A stretch of 6,628 bases of DNA from an uncultured Burkholderiaceae bacterium. GTDB lineage: Bacteria; Pseudomonadota; Gammaproteobacteria; Burkholderiales; Burkholderiaceae_C. Shown in pieces: positions 1-6,103 of this stretch. The stretch lies in NCBI GenBank assembly GCA_938022295.1, contig CALIDR010000099.1, positions 1 through 6,628 on the forward strand, given 5' to 3'. Below the pieces are notes generated by a model. That model searched no databases. It had not been told where the DNA came from and saw only the letters and a program-made list of their open reading frames with translations. Each line of letters opens with the position of its first letter. Within the stretch, counting starts at the first letter, position 1. The position numbers and the translations under genes are program-made.

Positions 1-1103
1 GACGGCAGCGCCGGCTGCACGCGCTCGACGACGGCGGCGTTGATCCTGTGAATGTCGGTGAAGCGGATGGTTCCGGCGAGGAAAGCCGCCACCGCCACCT
101 CGTTGGCGGCGTTGAGCACGGCGGGGCTGCCCTCGGGCCCGCGCAGCGTGTCCCACGCCAGGTACAGCGCCGGGAAGCGCTGCGCGTCGGCGGGCTCGAA
201 CGTCAGCGCGCCGAGCGTCGTGAAGTCCAGCGCCTCGGAGCCGCTGGCGATGCGCTGCGGGTGCGCGAGCGCGACCGCGATCGGCACCCGCATGTCGGGC
301 GTGCCCAGCTGCGCGAGCACCGAGCGGTCGCGGTACACGACCATCGAGTGCACGATGCTCTGCGGGTGGATCACGACGCGGATCTGCTCGGGCGCGAGGT
401 CGAACAGCCAGCGCGCCTCGATGACCTCGAGCGCCTTGTTCATCATCGTCGCCGAGTCGACCGAGATCTTGCGCCCCATGACCCAGTTCGGGTGCGCGCA
501 CGCCTCGTCGGGCGTCACGGCGTCGAGCGTGGCCGGGTCGCGGCGGCGGAACGGCCCGCCCGAGGCGGTGAGCACGATGTGGTCGATCGTCTCGGCCCAG
601 CGCGCGCGGTCCTCGGGCAGGCACTGGAAGATCGCCGAGTGCTCGCTGTCCACCGGCAGCAGCGTGCCGCCGCCGGCGCGCACCGCGGCCACGAACAGCG
701 CCCCGCCGACGACGAGCGCCTCCTTGTTGGCCAGCAGCAGCCGCTTGCCTGCGCGCGCGGCGGCCAGGCACGGTGCGAGCCCCGCGGCGCCGACGATCGC
801 CGCCATCACGGTGTCGACCTCGGGGTGCGCGGCGAGCTCGCACAGCACCCGCGCGCCGACGTGGACCTCGACCGCCACCCCGTGCGCCGCGAGCCGCTCG
901 CGCAGCCGCGCGGCGCCGGCGTCGTCGCCGACGACGGCGTGGCGCGGGCGGAAGCGCACGCACTGTTCGGCCAGCGCGTCGATGCGGCCGTGCGCGCTGA
1001 GCGCGAACACCTCGTAGGCGCCGGGGTGGCGGGCGACGACGTCGAGCGTGCTGACGCCGATCGACCCCGTCGAGCCGAGGATGCACAGGCGCTGCGGCTT
1101 CAT
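1..1103 (-). CDS. dxr: 1-deoxy-D-xylulose 5-phosphate reductoisomerase, C-terminus cut by the window edge
   Basis: Dxr (IspC) is the cytosolic enzyme that converts 1-deoxy-D-xylulose 5-phosphate to 2-C-methyl-D-erythritol 4-phosphate with NADPH and a divalent metal, the committed step of the MEP isoprenoid pathway. I translated the strand by hand: 367 codons plus two bases are present, starting MKPQRLCILG. The NADPH-binding loop LGSTGSIG is at residues 9-16, LLLANKEALVVGG at 122-134, the metal-ligand motif PVDSEHSAIFQ at 150-160 (Asp152, Glu154), TASGGPFR at 179-186, and HPNWVMGRKISVDSATMMNKALE at 204-226 with the third expected ligand Glu226. The family is about 390-400 residues, so some 25-35 C-terminal residues lie beyond base 1. 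The ATG sits 22 nt after the cdsA stop with no Shine-Dalgarno sequence, so translational coupling to cdsA is likely. It is the last gene of the cluster visible here, and it supplies the pathway that feeds UppS. Identity is near certain. Confidence 0.97.
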   Translation of the reverse strand, partial: MKPQRLCILGSTGSIGVSTLDVVARHPGAYEVFALSAHGRIDALAEQCVRFRPRHAVVGDDAGAARLRERLAAHGVAVEVHVGARVLCELAAHPEVDTVMAAIVGAAGLAPCLAAARAGKRLLLANKEALVVGGALFVAAVRAGGGTLLPVDSEHSAIFQCLPEDRARWAETIDHIVLTASGGPFRRRDPATLDAVTPDEACAHPNWVMGRKISVDSATMMNKALEVIEARWLFDLAPEQIRVVIHPQSIVHSMVVYRDRSVLAQLGTPDMRVPIAVALAHPQRIASGSEALDFTTLGALTFEPADAQRFPALYLAWDTLRGPEGSPAVLNAANEVAVAAFLAGTIRFTDIHRINAAVVERVQPALP

Positions 1104-1125
1104 CGCGCGGGCGGGCGGATGCGGC

Positions 1126-1968
1126 TCAACCGCGCGGCAAGCTGGCCAGCGCCAGCGACACCGGAAACACCGGCAGCAGGGCGTCGACGCGGTCGAGCAC
1201 GCCCCCGTGGCCCGGCAGCAGGCCGCTGCTGTCCTTGGCCCCCGCGGCGCGCTTGACGAGCGACTCGAACAGGTCGCCGACGACGCTCAGCGCCGCCAGC
1301 GCGACGCAGCCCGCGACGAGGGCGGCCCAGCCGCCGGCCTCGAGCAGCCGGGCGTACAGGCTCGGCGCGGCCGCCGAACCGCGCTCGAGCGTGACCCACG
1401 CCACGGCGAGCGCGAGCACGCCCGCCACGCCGGCGAAGACGCCCTCCCAGCTCTTGCCCGGGCTGATCGAGGGCGCGAGCTTGCGGCGGCCGAACGCGCG
1501 GCCGCCGAAGTAGGCCGCGATGTCGGCGACCCAGACGAGGCAGAAGATAGACAGCACGAAATTGAGGCCCACCCGGTGCGCCTGCGCGAGCGCGAGCCAC
1601 GCCGCCCACAGCAGCAGCGGCCCGACCGCCCAGCGCAGCGGCCGCGCAAGGCGCGGCCACGCCGCGGGGCCAGCGCGCAGCGCCCAGGCCCCGCCGACGA
1701 TCCACCCCGCCGCCGCGACCCACCAGCCCGCCGAAGGCTCGCGGGCCGACCAGCCCGCCGCCGCCGCGGCGGCGCACGCGGCCGCGACGCCGACACCGGT
1801 GGCCACCGCGCCGGCGGCCGGCGCACCGCTCAGGCGCGCCCACTCCCAGCCGGCGGCAGCGATCAGCACCAGCGTCAGGCCGGCGAACGGCCACGGGCTC
1901 GACGCCAGCAGCGCCGGGATCAGCAGCGCGAGCAGGACGACGGCGGTGACGACGCGCTGCGCGAGCAT
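1126..1968 (-). CDS. cdsA: Phosphatidate cytidylyltransferase (CDP-diglyceride synthase)
   Basis: CdsA is an inner-membrane enzyme that makes CDP-diacylglycerol and pyrophosphate from phosphatidic acid and CTP, the branch point for all glycerophospholipids. The 280-residue product fits the family's usual 270-285. Residues 1-40 are two closely spaced hydrophobic segments, and further Ala/Leu/Val/Trp-rich segments follow at about 52-72, 81-98, 112-130, 136-152, 174-193 and 213-231. The C-terminal CDP-diglyceride synthetase signature runs from Ser236 to Asp262 (SLVKR ... KDSSGLLPGHGG ... DRVD) with every signature residue present. The conserved VADIAAYFGGR is at 147-157 and SPGKSWEG at 169-176. 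The ATG gives the expected MLAQRVVTA start. It lies 20 nt after the uppS stop with no purine-rich Shine-Dalgarno sequence, so translation probably depends on reinitiation or coupling. The uppS-cdsA-dxr order is the usual one in proteobacteria. Confidence 0.95.
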   Translation of the reverse strand: MLAQRVVTAVVLLALLIPALLASSPWPFAGLTLVLIAAAGWEWARLSGAPAAGAVATGVGVAAACAAAAAAGWSAREPSAGWWVAAAGWIVGGAWALRAGPAAWPRLARPLRWAVGPLLLWAAWLALAQAHRVGLNFVLSIFCLVWVADIAAYFGGRAFGRRKLAPSISPGKSWEGVFAGVAGVLALAVAWVTLERGSAAAPSLYARLLEAGGWAALVAGCVALAALSVVGDLFESLVKRAAGAKDSSGLLPGHGGVLDRVDALLPVFPVSLALASLPRG

Positions 1969-1988
1969 CGGGCCGCGGGGAAGCCGGC

Positions 1989-2720
1989 TCAGGCCGTCGC
2001 GGCCAGCACGGGGTCGGCCTTGACGGTGCCGAAGCGGCGTTCGCGGCGGGCGTAGTCGCGCAGCGCGGCGTCGAGCTCGGCCTCGCCGAACTCGGGCCAC
2101 AGGCAGTCGCTGAAGTGCAGCTCCGCGTACGCGGTCTGCCAGAGCAGGAAGTTGCTGATCCGCAGCTCGCCGCCGGTGCGGATGAAGAGGTCGGGGTCGG
2201 GGGCGAAGCTCATCGCCATGTGGCGCGCGAGCAGCGCCTCGTCGATCTGCTGCGGCGCGATGCCGGCCGCGGCGATGCGGCGGCACGCCTGCACGATGTC
2301 CCAGCGCCCGCCGTAGTTGAACGCGACCGAGAGGTGGATGCGGCGGTTGTGCGCGGTGGCGCGTTCGGCGCGCTCGCAGGCCTCGCGCACCTGCGCCGAC
2401 ACGCCCTCGCGGTCGCCGACGATGCGGATGCGCACGCCCTCGCGCTGCAGCTCGGGCAGGTGCTTCTGCACCGCGACGAGCACCAGCCCCATCAGGCTCG
2501 AGACCTCGTCCTCGGGCCGGTTCCAGTTCTCCGACGAGAACGCGAACACGGTCAGGTACTCGATGCCCCGGTCGGCGCACGCGCGCACGACGCGCACCAG
2601 CGCGTCGACGCCGGCCTTGTGGCCGAAGAAGCGCGGCATGTAGCGCTTGCGCGCGTAGCGCCCGTTGCCGTCCATCACGATGGCGACGTGGCGCGGAATG
2701 CGGTGGGGGACGAGGTCCAA
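1989..2720 (-). CDS. uppS: Undecaprenyl diphosphate synthase (cis-prenyltransferase), TTG start
   Basis: UppS (IspU) adds isopentenyl diphosphate in cis to farnesyl diphosphate to make C55 undecaprenyl diphosphate, the lipid carrier for peptidoglycan and O-antigen; it acts at the cytoplasmic face of the membrane. The 243-residue product matches the family. Catalytic Asp17 lies in VMDGNGR (15-21), then GHKAG 33-37, FSSENWNRP 61-69, FNYGGRWDI 134-142 and the diphosphate-binding RTGGELRISNFLLWQ 181-195 (Arg181, Arg187). Residue 22 is Tyr where the motif is nearly always NGRW; the DNA reads TAC clearly. No ATG or GTG lies between the frr stop and the conserved core. The only suitable start is TTG at 2718-2720, with a weak GAGAG five bases upstream. 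Met16 is too late because it sits inside the catalytic motif. The gene follows frr by 43 nt. Identity is secure; the start is moderately secure. Confidence 0.95.
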   Translation of the reverse strand: MDLVPHRIPRHVAIVMDGNGRYARKRYMPRFFGHKAGVDALVRVVRACADRGIEYLTVFAFSSENWNRPEDEVSSLMGLVLVAVQKHLPELQREGVRIRIVGDREGVSAQVREACERAERATAHNRRIHLSVAFNYGGRWDIVQACRRIAAAGIAPQQIDEALLARHMAMSFAPDPDLFIRTGGELRISNFLLWQTAYAELHFSDCLWPEFGEAELDAALRDYARRERRFGTVKADPVLAATA

Positions 2721-2725
2721 GCGGG

Positions 2726-2730
2726 CTCTC
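2726..2730 (-). promoter_or_regulatory. Weak ribosome binding site supporting the TTG start of uppS
   Basis: On the minus strand the sequence is GAGAG, separated by CCCGC from TTG. It is the only purine run in the frr-uppS gap, and it favours TTG at 2720 as the uppS start. Its complementarity to the anti-Shine-Dalgarno sequence is short, so initiation is expected to be modest. Confidence 0.45.
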
Positions 2731-2763
2731 GGCGGTGGATCGGCGGGCGGTTCGGCAGCCCCG

Positions 2764-3324
2764 TCAGACGGCCATGATCTCGGCTTCCTTGCCGGCGATC
2801 AGCTTGTCGACCTCGGCGACCATGCGGTCGGTCAGGCGCTGCATCTCGTCGAGGAAGCGGCGCTCCTCGTCCTCGCCGATCGCCTTGTCCTTCAGCAGCT
2901 TCTTGGCGTGCTCGTTGGCGTCGCGGCGCAGGTTGCGGATCGCGATCTTGGCTTCCTCGCCGGCGTGGCGCACGACCTTGGTCAGCTCGCGGCGGCGCTC
3001 CTCGGTCAGCGGTGGCATCGGCACGCGCAGCAGGTCGCCCTGGGCGGCCGGGTTCAGGCCGAGGTCGCTCTCGCGGATCGCCTTCTCGATCTTGGCGCCC
3101 ATGCCCTTCTCCCACGGCTGCACGCTGATCGTGCGCGCGTCCAGCAGGCTGACGTTGGCGACCTGGCTGATCGGCACCAACGAACCGTAGTACTCGACGT
3201 GCACCTGGTCGAGCAGCCCAGGGTGGGCGCGCCCGGTGCGGATCTTCTGCAGCTCGCCGCGCAGGGCGTCGAGCGACTTGGCCATCTTCTGTTCGGTCGT
3301 CTTGCGGATGTCGGCGGTGGTCAT
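2764..3324 (-). CDS. frr: Ribosome recycling factor
   Basis: RRF works with EF-G to split post-termination ribosomes in the cytosol and is essential in bacteria. The 186-residue product matches the standard 185-186 length. The helical domain I is made from residues 1-30 and about 105-186, including the RNLRRDAN stretch at 130-137. The inserted domain II spans roughly 31-104 and carries KIRTGRAHP (27-35), VEYYGS (43-48) and SDLGLNP (86-92). The C-terminus EIMAV is typical of Burkholderiales. Two in-frame ATGs exist. The one at 3345 overlaps the pyrH stop by 8 nt and would add MSDEAVT. The one at 3324 gives the normal MTTADIRKTTEQKM start and has GAGG eight bases upstream, so I chose it. The spacing to pyrH is 13 nt, consistent with one operon. 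Confidence 0.96.
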   Translation of the reverse strand: MTTADIRKTTEQKMAKSLDALRGELQKIRTGRAHPGLLDQVHVEYYGSLVPISQVANVSLLDARTISVQPWEKGMGAKIEKAIRESDLGLNPAAQGDLLRVPMPPLTEERRRELTKVVRHAGEEAKIAIRNLRRDANEHAKKLLKDKAIGEDEERRFLDEMQRLTDRMVAEVDKLIAGKEAEIMAV

Positions 3325-3332
3325 CGTGACAG

Positions 3333-3336
3333 CCTC
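3333..3336 (-). promoter_or_regulatory. Shine-Dalgarno sequence that decides the frr start
   Basis: The minus strand reads GAGG followed by CTGTCACG and then ATG at 3324, an eight-base spacer. The alternative upstream ATG at 3345 has no comparable purine run in front of it. The site lies just before the pyrH stop codon (3338-3340 read on the minus strand), so ribosomes ending pyrH would be released next to the frr start. Confidence 0.6.
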
Positions 3337-3337
3337 G

Positions 3338-4048
3338 TCAGACATGCACCAGCGTGCCCTCGTCCTCGCCGAGCACGACGCGCCTGAGCGCCCCCGGCTT
3401 GAAGATCGAGAACACCTTGATCGGCAGCTTCTGGTCGCGGCACAGCGCGAAGGCCGTGGCATCCATCACCTGCAGGTTCTTCGCGATCGCCTCGTCGAAC
3501 GCGATGCGCGCGTAGCGCGTCGCGGTGGGGTCCTTGTTCGGGTCGGCGGTGTAGACGCCGTCGACCTTGGTCGCCTTGAGCACGATCTCGGCGCCGATCT
3601 CGGCGCCGCGCAGCGCGGCGGCGGTGTCGGTGGTGAAGAACGGGTTGCCGGTGCCGGCGGCGAAGACGACGACCTTGCCCTCTTCCAGGTACTGCAGCGC
3701 CTTCGGCCGCACGTAGGGTTCGACGACCTGCTCGATCGCGATCGCGCTCATCACGCGCGCCGTCATGCCCTCCTGGCGCATCGTGTCGGCCAGCGCCAGC
3801 GCGTTCATCACGGTGGCGAGCATGCCCATGTAGTCGGCGGTCGCGCGGTCCATGCCCACCGAGCCGCCGGCCACGCCGCGGAAGATGTTGCCGCCGCCGA
3901 TCACGACCGCCACCTCGCAGCCCAGGCGCGTGACGTCCTGCACCTCGCGCACGATGCGCACGATCGTCGCCCGGTTGATGCCGTAGGCGTCGTCGCCCAT
4001 CAGGGCCTCGCCGGACAGCTTCAGCAGGATCCGCTCGTAGGCCGGCAT
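3338..4048 (-). CDS. pyrH: UMP kinase (uridylate kinase)
   Basis: PyrH phosphorylates UMP to UDP with ATP in de novo pyrimidine synthesis. It is a cytosolic hexamer of the amino-acid-kinase fold, in related species activated by GTP and inhibited by UTP. The product is 236 residues, the usual size. Motifs include the phosphate-binding KLSGEAL at 10-16, VIGGGNIFRG at 49-58, Asp67 at the UMP-site position, MGMLATVMNALAL at 74-86, AGTGNPFFTTDTAAALRG at 131-148, KATKVDGVYTADP at 158-170, and the C-terminal KPGALRRVVLGEDEGTL at 217-233. The ATG gives MPAYERILLKLSGEAL, in register with known homologues, and a GAGGGAAG run (4055-4062) lies upstream at acceptable spacing. It sits 49 nt after tsf and 13 nt before frr, the common proteobacterial order. 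Confidence 0.97.
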   Translation of the reverse strand: MPAYERILLKLSGEALMGDDAYGINRATIVRIVREVQDVTRLGCEVAVVIGGGNIFRGVAGGSVGMDRATADYMGMLATVMNALALADTMRQEGMTARVMSAIAIEQVVEPYVRPKALQYLEEGKVVVFAAGTGNPFFTTDTAAALRGAEIGAEIVLKATKVDGVYTADPNKDPTATRYARIAFDEAIAKNLQVMDATAFALCRDQKLPIKVFSIFKPGALRRVVLGEDEGTLVHV

Positions 4049-4097
4049 CCGGCGCTTCCCTCGTGCTGCATCGCGCGCTAGTGTACGGCCGCGAAGG

Positions 4098-4994
<897 letters not shown>

Positions 4995-5003
4995 TGCTGT
5001 GAA

Positions 5004-5007
5004 CTCC
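5004..5007 (-). promoter_or_regulatory. Shine-Dalgarno sequence that decides the tsf start
   Basis: The minus strand reads TTGGAG, then TTCACAGCA, then ATG at 4994, placing GGAG nine bases before the start. The TTG overlapping this motif is a possible in-frame start but would put the ribosome binding site inside the coding region, so it is disfavoured. Confidence 0.7.
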
Positions 5008-5019
5008 AATCTGTACGAA

Positions 5020-5036
5020 GGGGGCGCGAGGCCCCC
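5020..5036 (-). repeat. Short GC hairpin in the rpsB-tsf gap
   Basis: Six perfectly complementary bases (5020-5025, GGGGGC on the plus strand, and 5031-5036, GCCCCC) flank a five-base loop. On the transcript the hairpin lies about 40 nt after the rpsB stop and 26 nt before the tsf start. It has no following U-run, so it does not look like a full intrinsic terminator. An attenuator or mRNA stabiliser between rpsB and tsf, as known for E. coli, is possible but unproven here. Confidence 0.45.
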
Positions 5037-5050
5037 CGGACGGCGTGCGG

Positions 5051-5069
5051 GCCGGGCGCGGGGCCCGGC
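5051..5069 (-). repeat. Second GC hairpin just after the rpsB stop
   Basis: GCCGGG (5051-5056) and CCCGGC (5064-5069) are perfectly complementary around a seven-base loop, starting 7 nt downstream of the rpsB TAA codon in the direction of transcription. No T-tract follows. Together with the hairpin at 5020-5036 it makes the rpsB-tsf spacer the most structured gap in the cluster. Such stems arise easily at this G+C content, so the functional reading is tentative. Confidence 0.35.
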
Positions 5070-5076
5070 GCGCGCC

Positions 5077-5820
5077 TTACGCGTCTTCGCTGATCTCGAC
5101 GAACTCGTCGCCGCCGGCGGCCGACTGCACGATCTCGGCCGTCGCGTTGGCCTTGCCCTCGAGCACGGCGTCGGCCACCGCGCGCGCGTACAGCGCCACC
5201 GCCTTGGCCGAGTCGTCGTTGCCCGGGATCACGTAGTCGATGCCGTCGGGCGAGTGGTTGGTGTCGACGACGCCGATCACCGGGATGCCGAGCTTCTTGG
5301 CCTCGGCCACCGCGATCTTGTGGTAGCCGACGTCGATCACGAACAGCGCGTCGGGCAGCGCGTTCATGTCCTGGATGCCGCCGATGTCCTTCTCGAGCTT
5401 GGACAGCTCGCGCTGGAACAGCAGGGCCTCCTTCTTCGTCATCTGCTCGGTGCCGGCCTCGGCCTGGGCCTGCATCTCCTTGAGCTTCTTCAGCGAGCCC
5501 TTGACGGTCTTGAAGTTCGTCAGCATGCCGCCGAGCCAGCGCTGGTCGACGTAGGGCATGCCGCAGCGCTTGGCCTCCTGGGCGATCACCTCGCGCGCCT
5601 GCCGCTTGGTGCCGATCATCAGGATCGTGCCGCGCCGGCTGCTGAGCTGGCGCACGAACTTCAGCGCTTCCTCGAACAGCGGCTGCGTCTTCTCGAGGTT
5701 GACGATGTGGATCTTGTTGCGATGGCCGTAGATGTACGGGGCCATCTTGGGGTTCCAGAAGCGCGTCTGGTGCCCGAAATGGACACCGGCTTCCAGCATT
5801 TCACGCATGCTGACGGTCAT
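5077..5820 (-). CDS. rpsB: 30S ribosomal protein S2
   Basis: S2 is a late-assembling protein of the small subunit that lies near S1 on the solvent side of the 30S. The 247-residue product fits the family (about 240-250). MREMLEAGVHFGHQTRFWNPKM at 5-26 is the N-terminal S2 signature. The second signature region is conserved as PDALFVIDVGYHKIAVAEAKKLGIP (156-180), followed by VVDTNHSPDGIDYVIPGNDDS (184-204). RWLGGMLTNFKTV is at 94-106 and the predicted coiled-coil protrusion spans about 107-150. The ATG at 5820 gives MTVSMREML, and GGAG (5828-5831) lies seven bases upstream. The open frame extends far upstream of this ATG with no S2-like sequence, so that extension is not coding. It uses TAA, while the downstream complete genes all end in TGA. 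It is the first gene of the cluster; S2 represses its own rpsB-tsf mRNA in E. coli, but whether it does here is unknown. Confidence 0.98.
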   Translation of the reverse strand: MTVSMREMLEAGVHFGHQTRFWNPKMAPYIYGHRNKIHIVNLEKTQPLFEEALKFVRQLSSRRGTILMIGTKRQAREVIAQEAKRCGMPYVDQRWLGGMLTNFKTVKGSLKKLKEMQAQAEAGTEQMTKKEALLFQRELSKLEKDIGGIQDMNALPDALFVIDVGYHKIAVAEAKKLGIPVIGVVDTNHSPDGIDYVIPGNDDSAKAVALYARAVADAVLEGKANATAEIVQSAAGGDEFVEISEDA

Positions 5821-5847
5821 GGGGAGACTCCGAAGGTTGGGTCTGAA

Positions 5848-5923
5848 GCCCGGGCTCGATCGCGGCGGCAGCGGCCGTGGGGCCCCTGCGTCGCGGCGCG
5901 ACACCTTTCGGCGCCCGGGCTCG
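5848..5923. repeat. Pair of 11-nt direct repeats in the rpsB leader
   Basis: The sequence GCCCGGGCTCG occurs at 5848-5858 and again at 5913-5923, exactly 65 bases apart start to start. Each copy contains the 8-base palindrome GCCCGGGC, so the copies could pair with themselves or with each other in the leader RNA. The repeat is seen directly; any role is inference, and high G+C makes chance matches easier. Confidence 0.5.
5890..5902. repeat. 13-base perfect inverted repeat in the rpsB leader
   Basis: GTCGCG and CGCGAC flank a single central G. As DNA it has operator-like symmetry; as RNA it could form a five-pair stem with a three-base loop. It lies between the two GCCCGGGC copies and partly overlaps a second possible stem (5895-5899 with 5911-5915). 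There is no evidence for a specific binding protein. Confidence 0.35.
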
Positions 5924-5975
5924 CGGTTGCGTTCGTCGCGCGTGCCCGCTGGCGGGCGTCGGCGAAAACTCTCGA

Positions 5976-5984
5976 AGTCTACCA
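5976..5984 (-). promoter_or_regulatory. rpsB: Candidate extended -10 promoter for the rpsB operon
   Basis: The minus strand reads TG, one base, then TAGACT, an extended -10 arrangement with four of six matches to TATAAT. It sits in the only locally AT-richer part of the gap, and initiation about seven bases downstream would give a leader of roughly 150 nt. No good -35 box is found 16-18 bases upstream, which fits an extended -10 promoter but also weakens the call. Confidence 0.4.
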
Positions 5985-6067
5985 TCGGCGCCCGTCGGCT
6001 CGGCCGCCGGCCGGCGGCGCGCGCTTCGCAGGGCGTCCCCGGCCCGATCACGCAGGCGGCGAGCCAT

Positions 6068-6096
6068 TTGCAGCGGGCCGGCGCATCGGCTAGCCT
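6068..6096 (+). promoter_or_regulatory. nnrE: Candidate sigma-70 promoter for nnrE, predicting a leaderless mRNA
   Basis: TTGCAG (6068-6073) and TAGCCT (6091-6096) are separated by exactly 17 bases, the optimal spacing. Matches are four of six to TTGACA and three to four of six to TATAAT. Only seven bases lie between the -10 box and the ATG at 6104, so the expected transcription start falls on or within a base or two of the start codon. There is no Shine-Dalgarno sequence in front of that ATG, which agrees with leaderless initiation. Confidence 0.5.
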
Positions 6097-6103
6097 GCCG
6101 GCG

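Larger units (their letters stand above)
5821..6103. other. Divergent intergenic region: rpsB leader and two candidate promoters
   Basis: This 283-base gap separates the divergent rpsB and nnrE starts. The rpsB-proximal part (5821 to about 5969) would be an untranslated leader of roughly 150 nt rich in short perfect palindromes: GCCCGGGC twice, GGGGCCCC at 5879-5886, CGGCCG at 5872-5877 and a 13-base inverted repeat at 5890-5902. The segment around 5964-5985 is locally AT-richer than its surroundings and holds the best -10-like box for rpsB. The nnrE-proximal part holds a -35/-10-like pair ending seven bases before the ATG. Open frames that cross the gap show no recognisable protein, so I see no gene in it. 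Confidence 0.7.

Noticed and set aside
48..1256. Long plus-strand open frame of about 400 codons opposite dxr and the end of cdsA
   Set aside because: It is antisense to a clear Dxr with all family motifs. The translation is Arg/Ala/His-rich low-complexity sequence typical of a shadow frame in GC-rich DNA.
1048..2055. Plus-strand open frame of 335 codons opposite cdsA
   Set aside because: It is antisense to CdsA with its complete signature. The Arg/Gln/Ala-rich product resembles no family I know, and the frame is explained by scarce stop codons at high G+C.
1126..2580. Extended cdsA frame reaching back into uppS
   Set aside because: The extra 204 N-terminal codons are an off-frame reading of uppS. 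The ATG at 1968 gives the expected CdsA length and N-terminus.
3236..4081. Plus-strand open frame of 281 codons opposite pyrH
   Set aside because: It is an antisense shadow of UMP kinase, with His/Arg/Val-rich composition and no recognisable motif.
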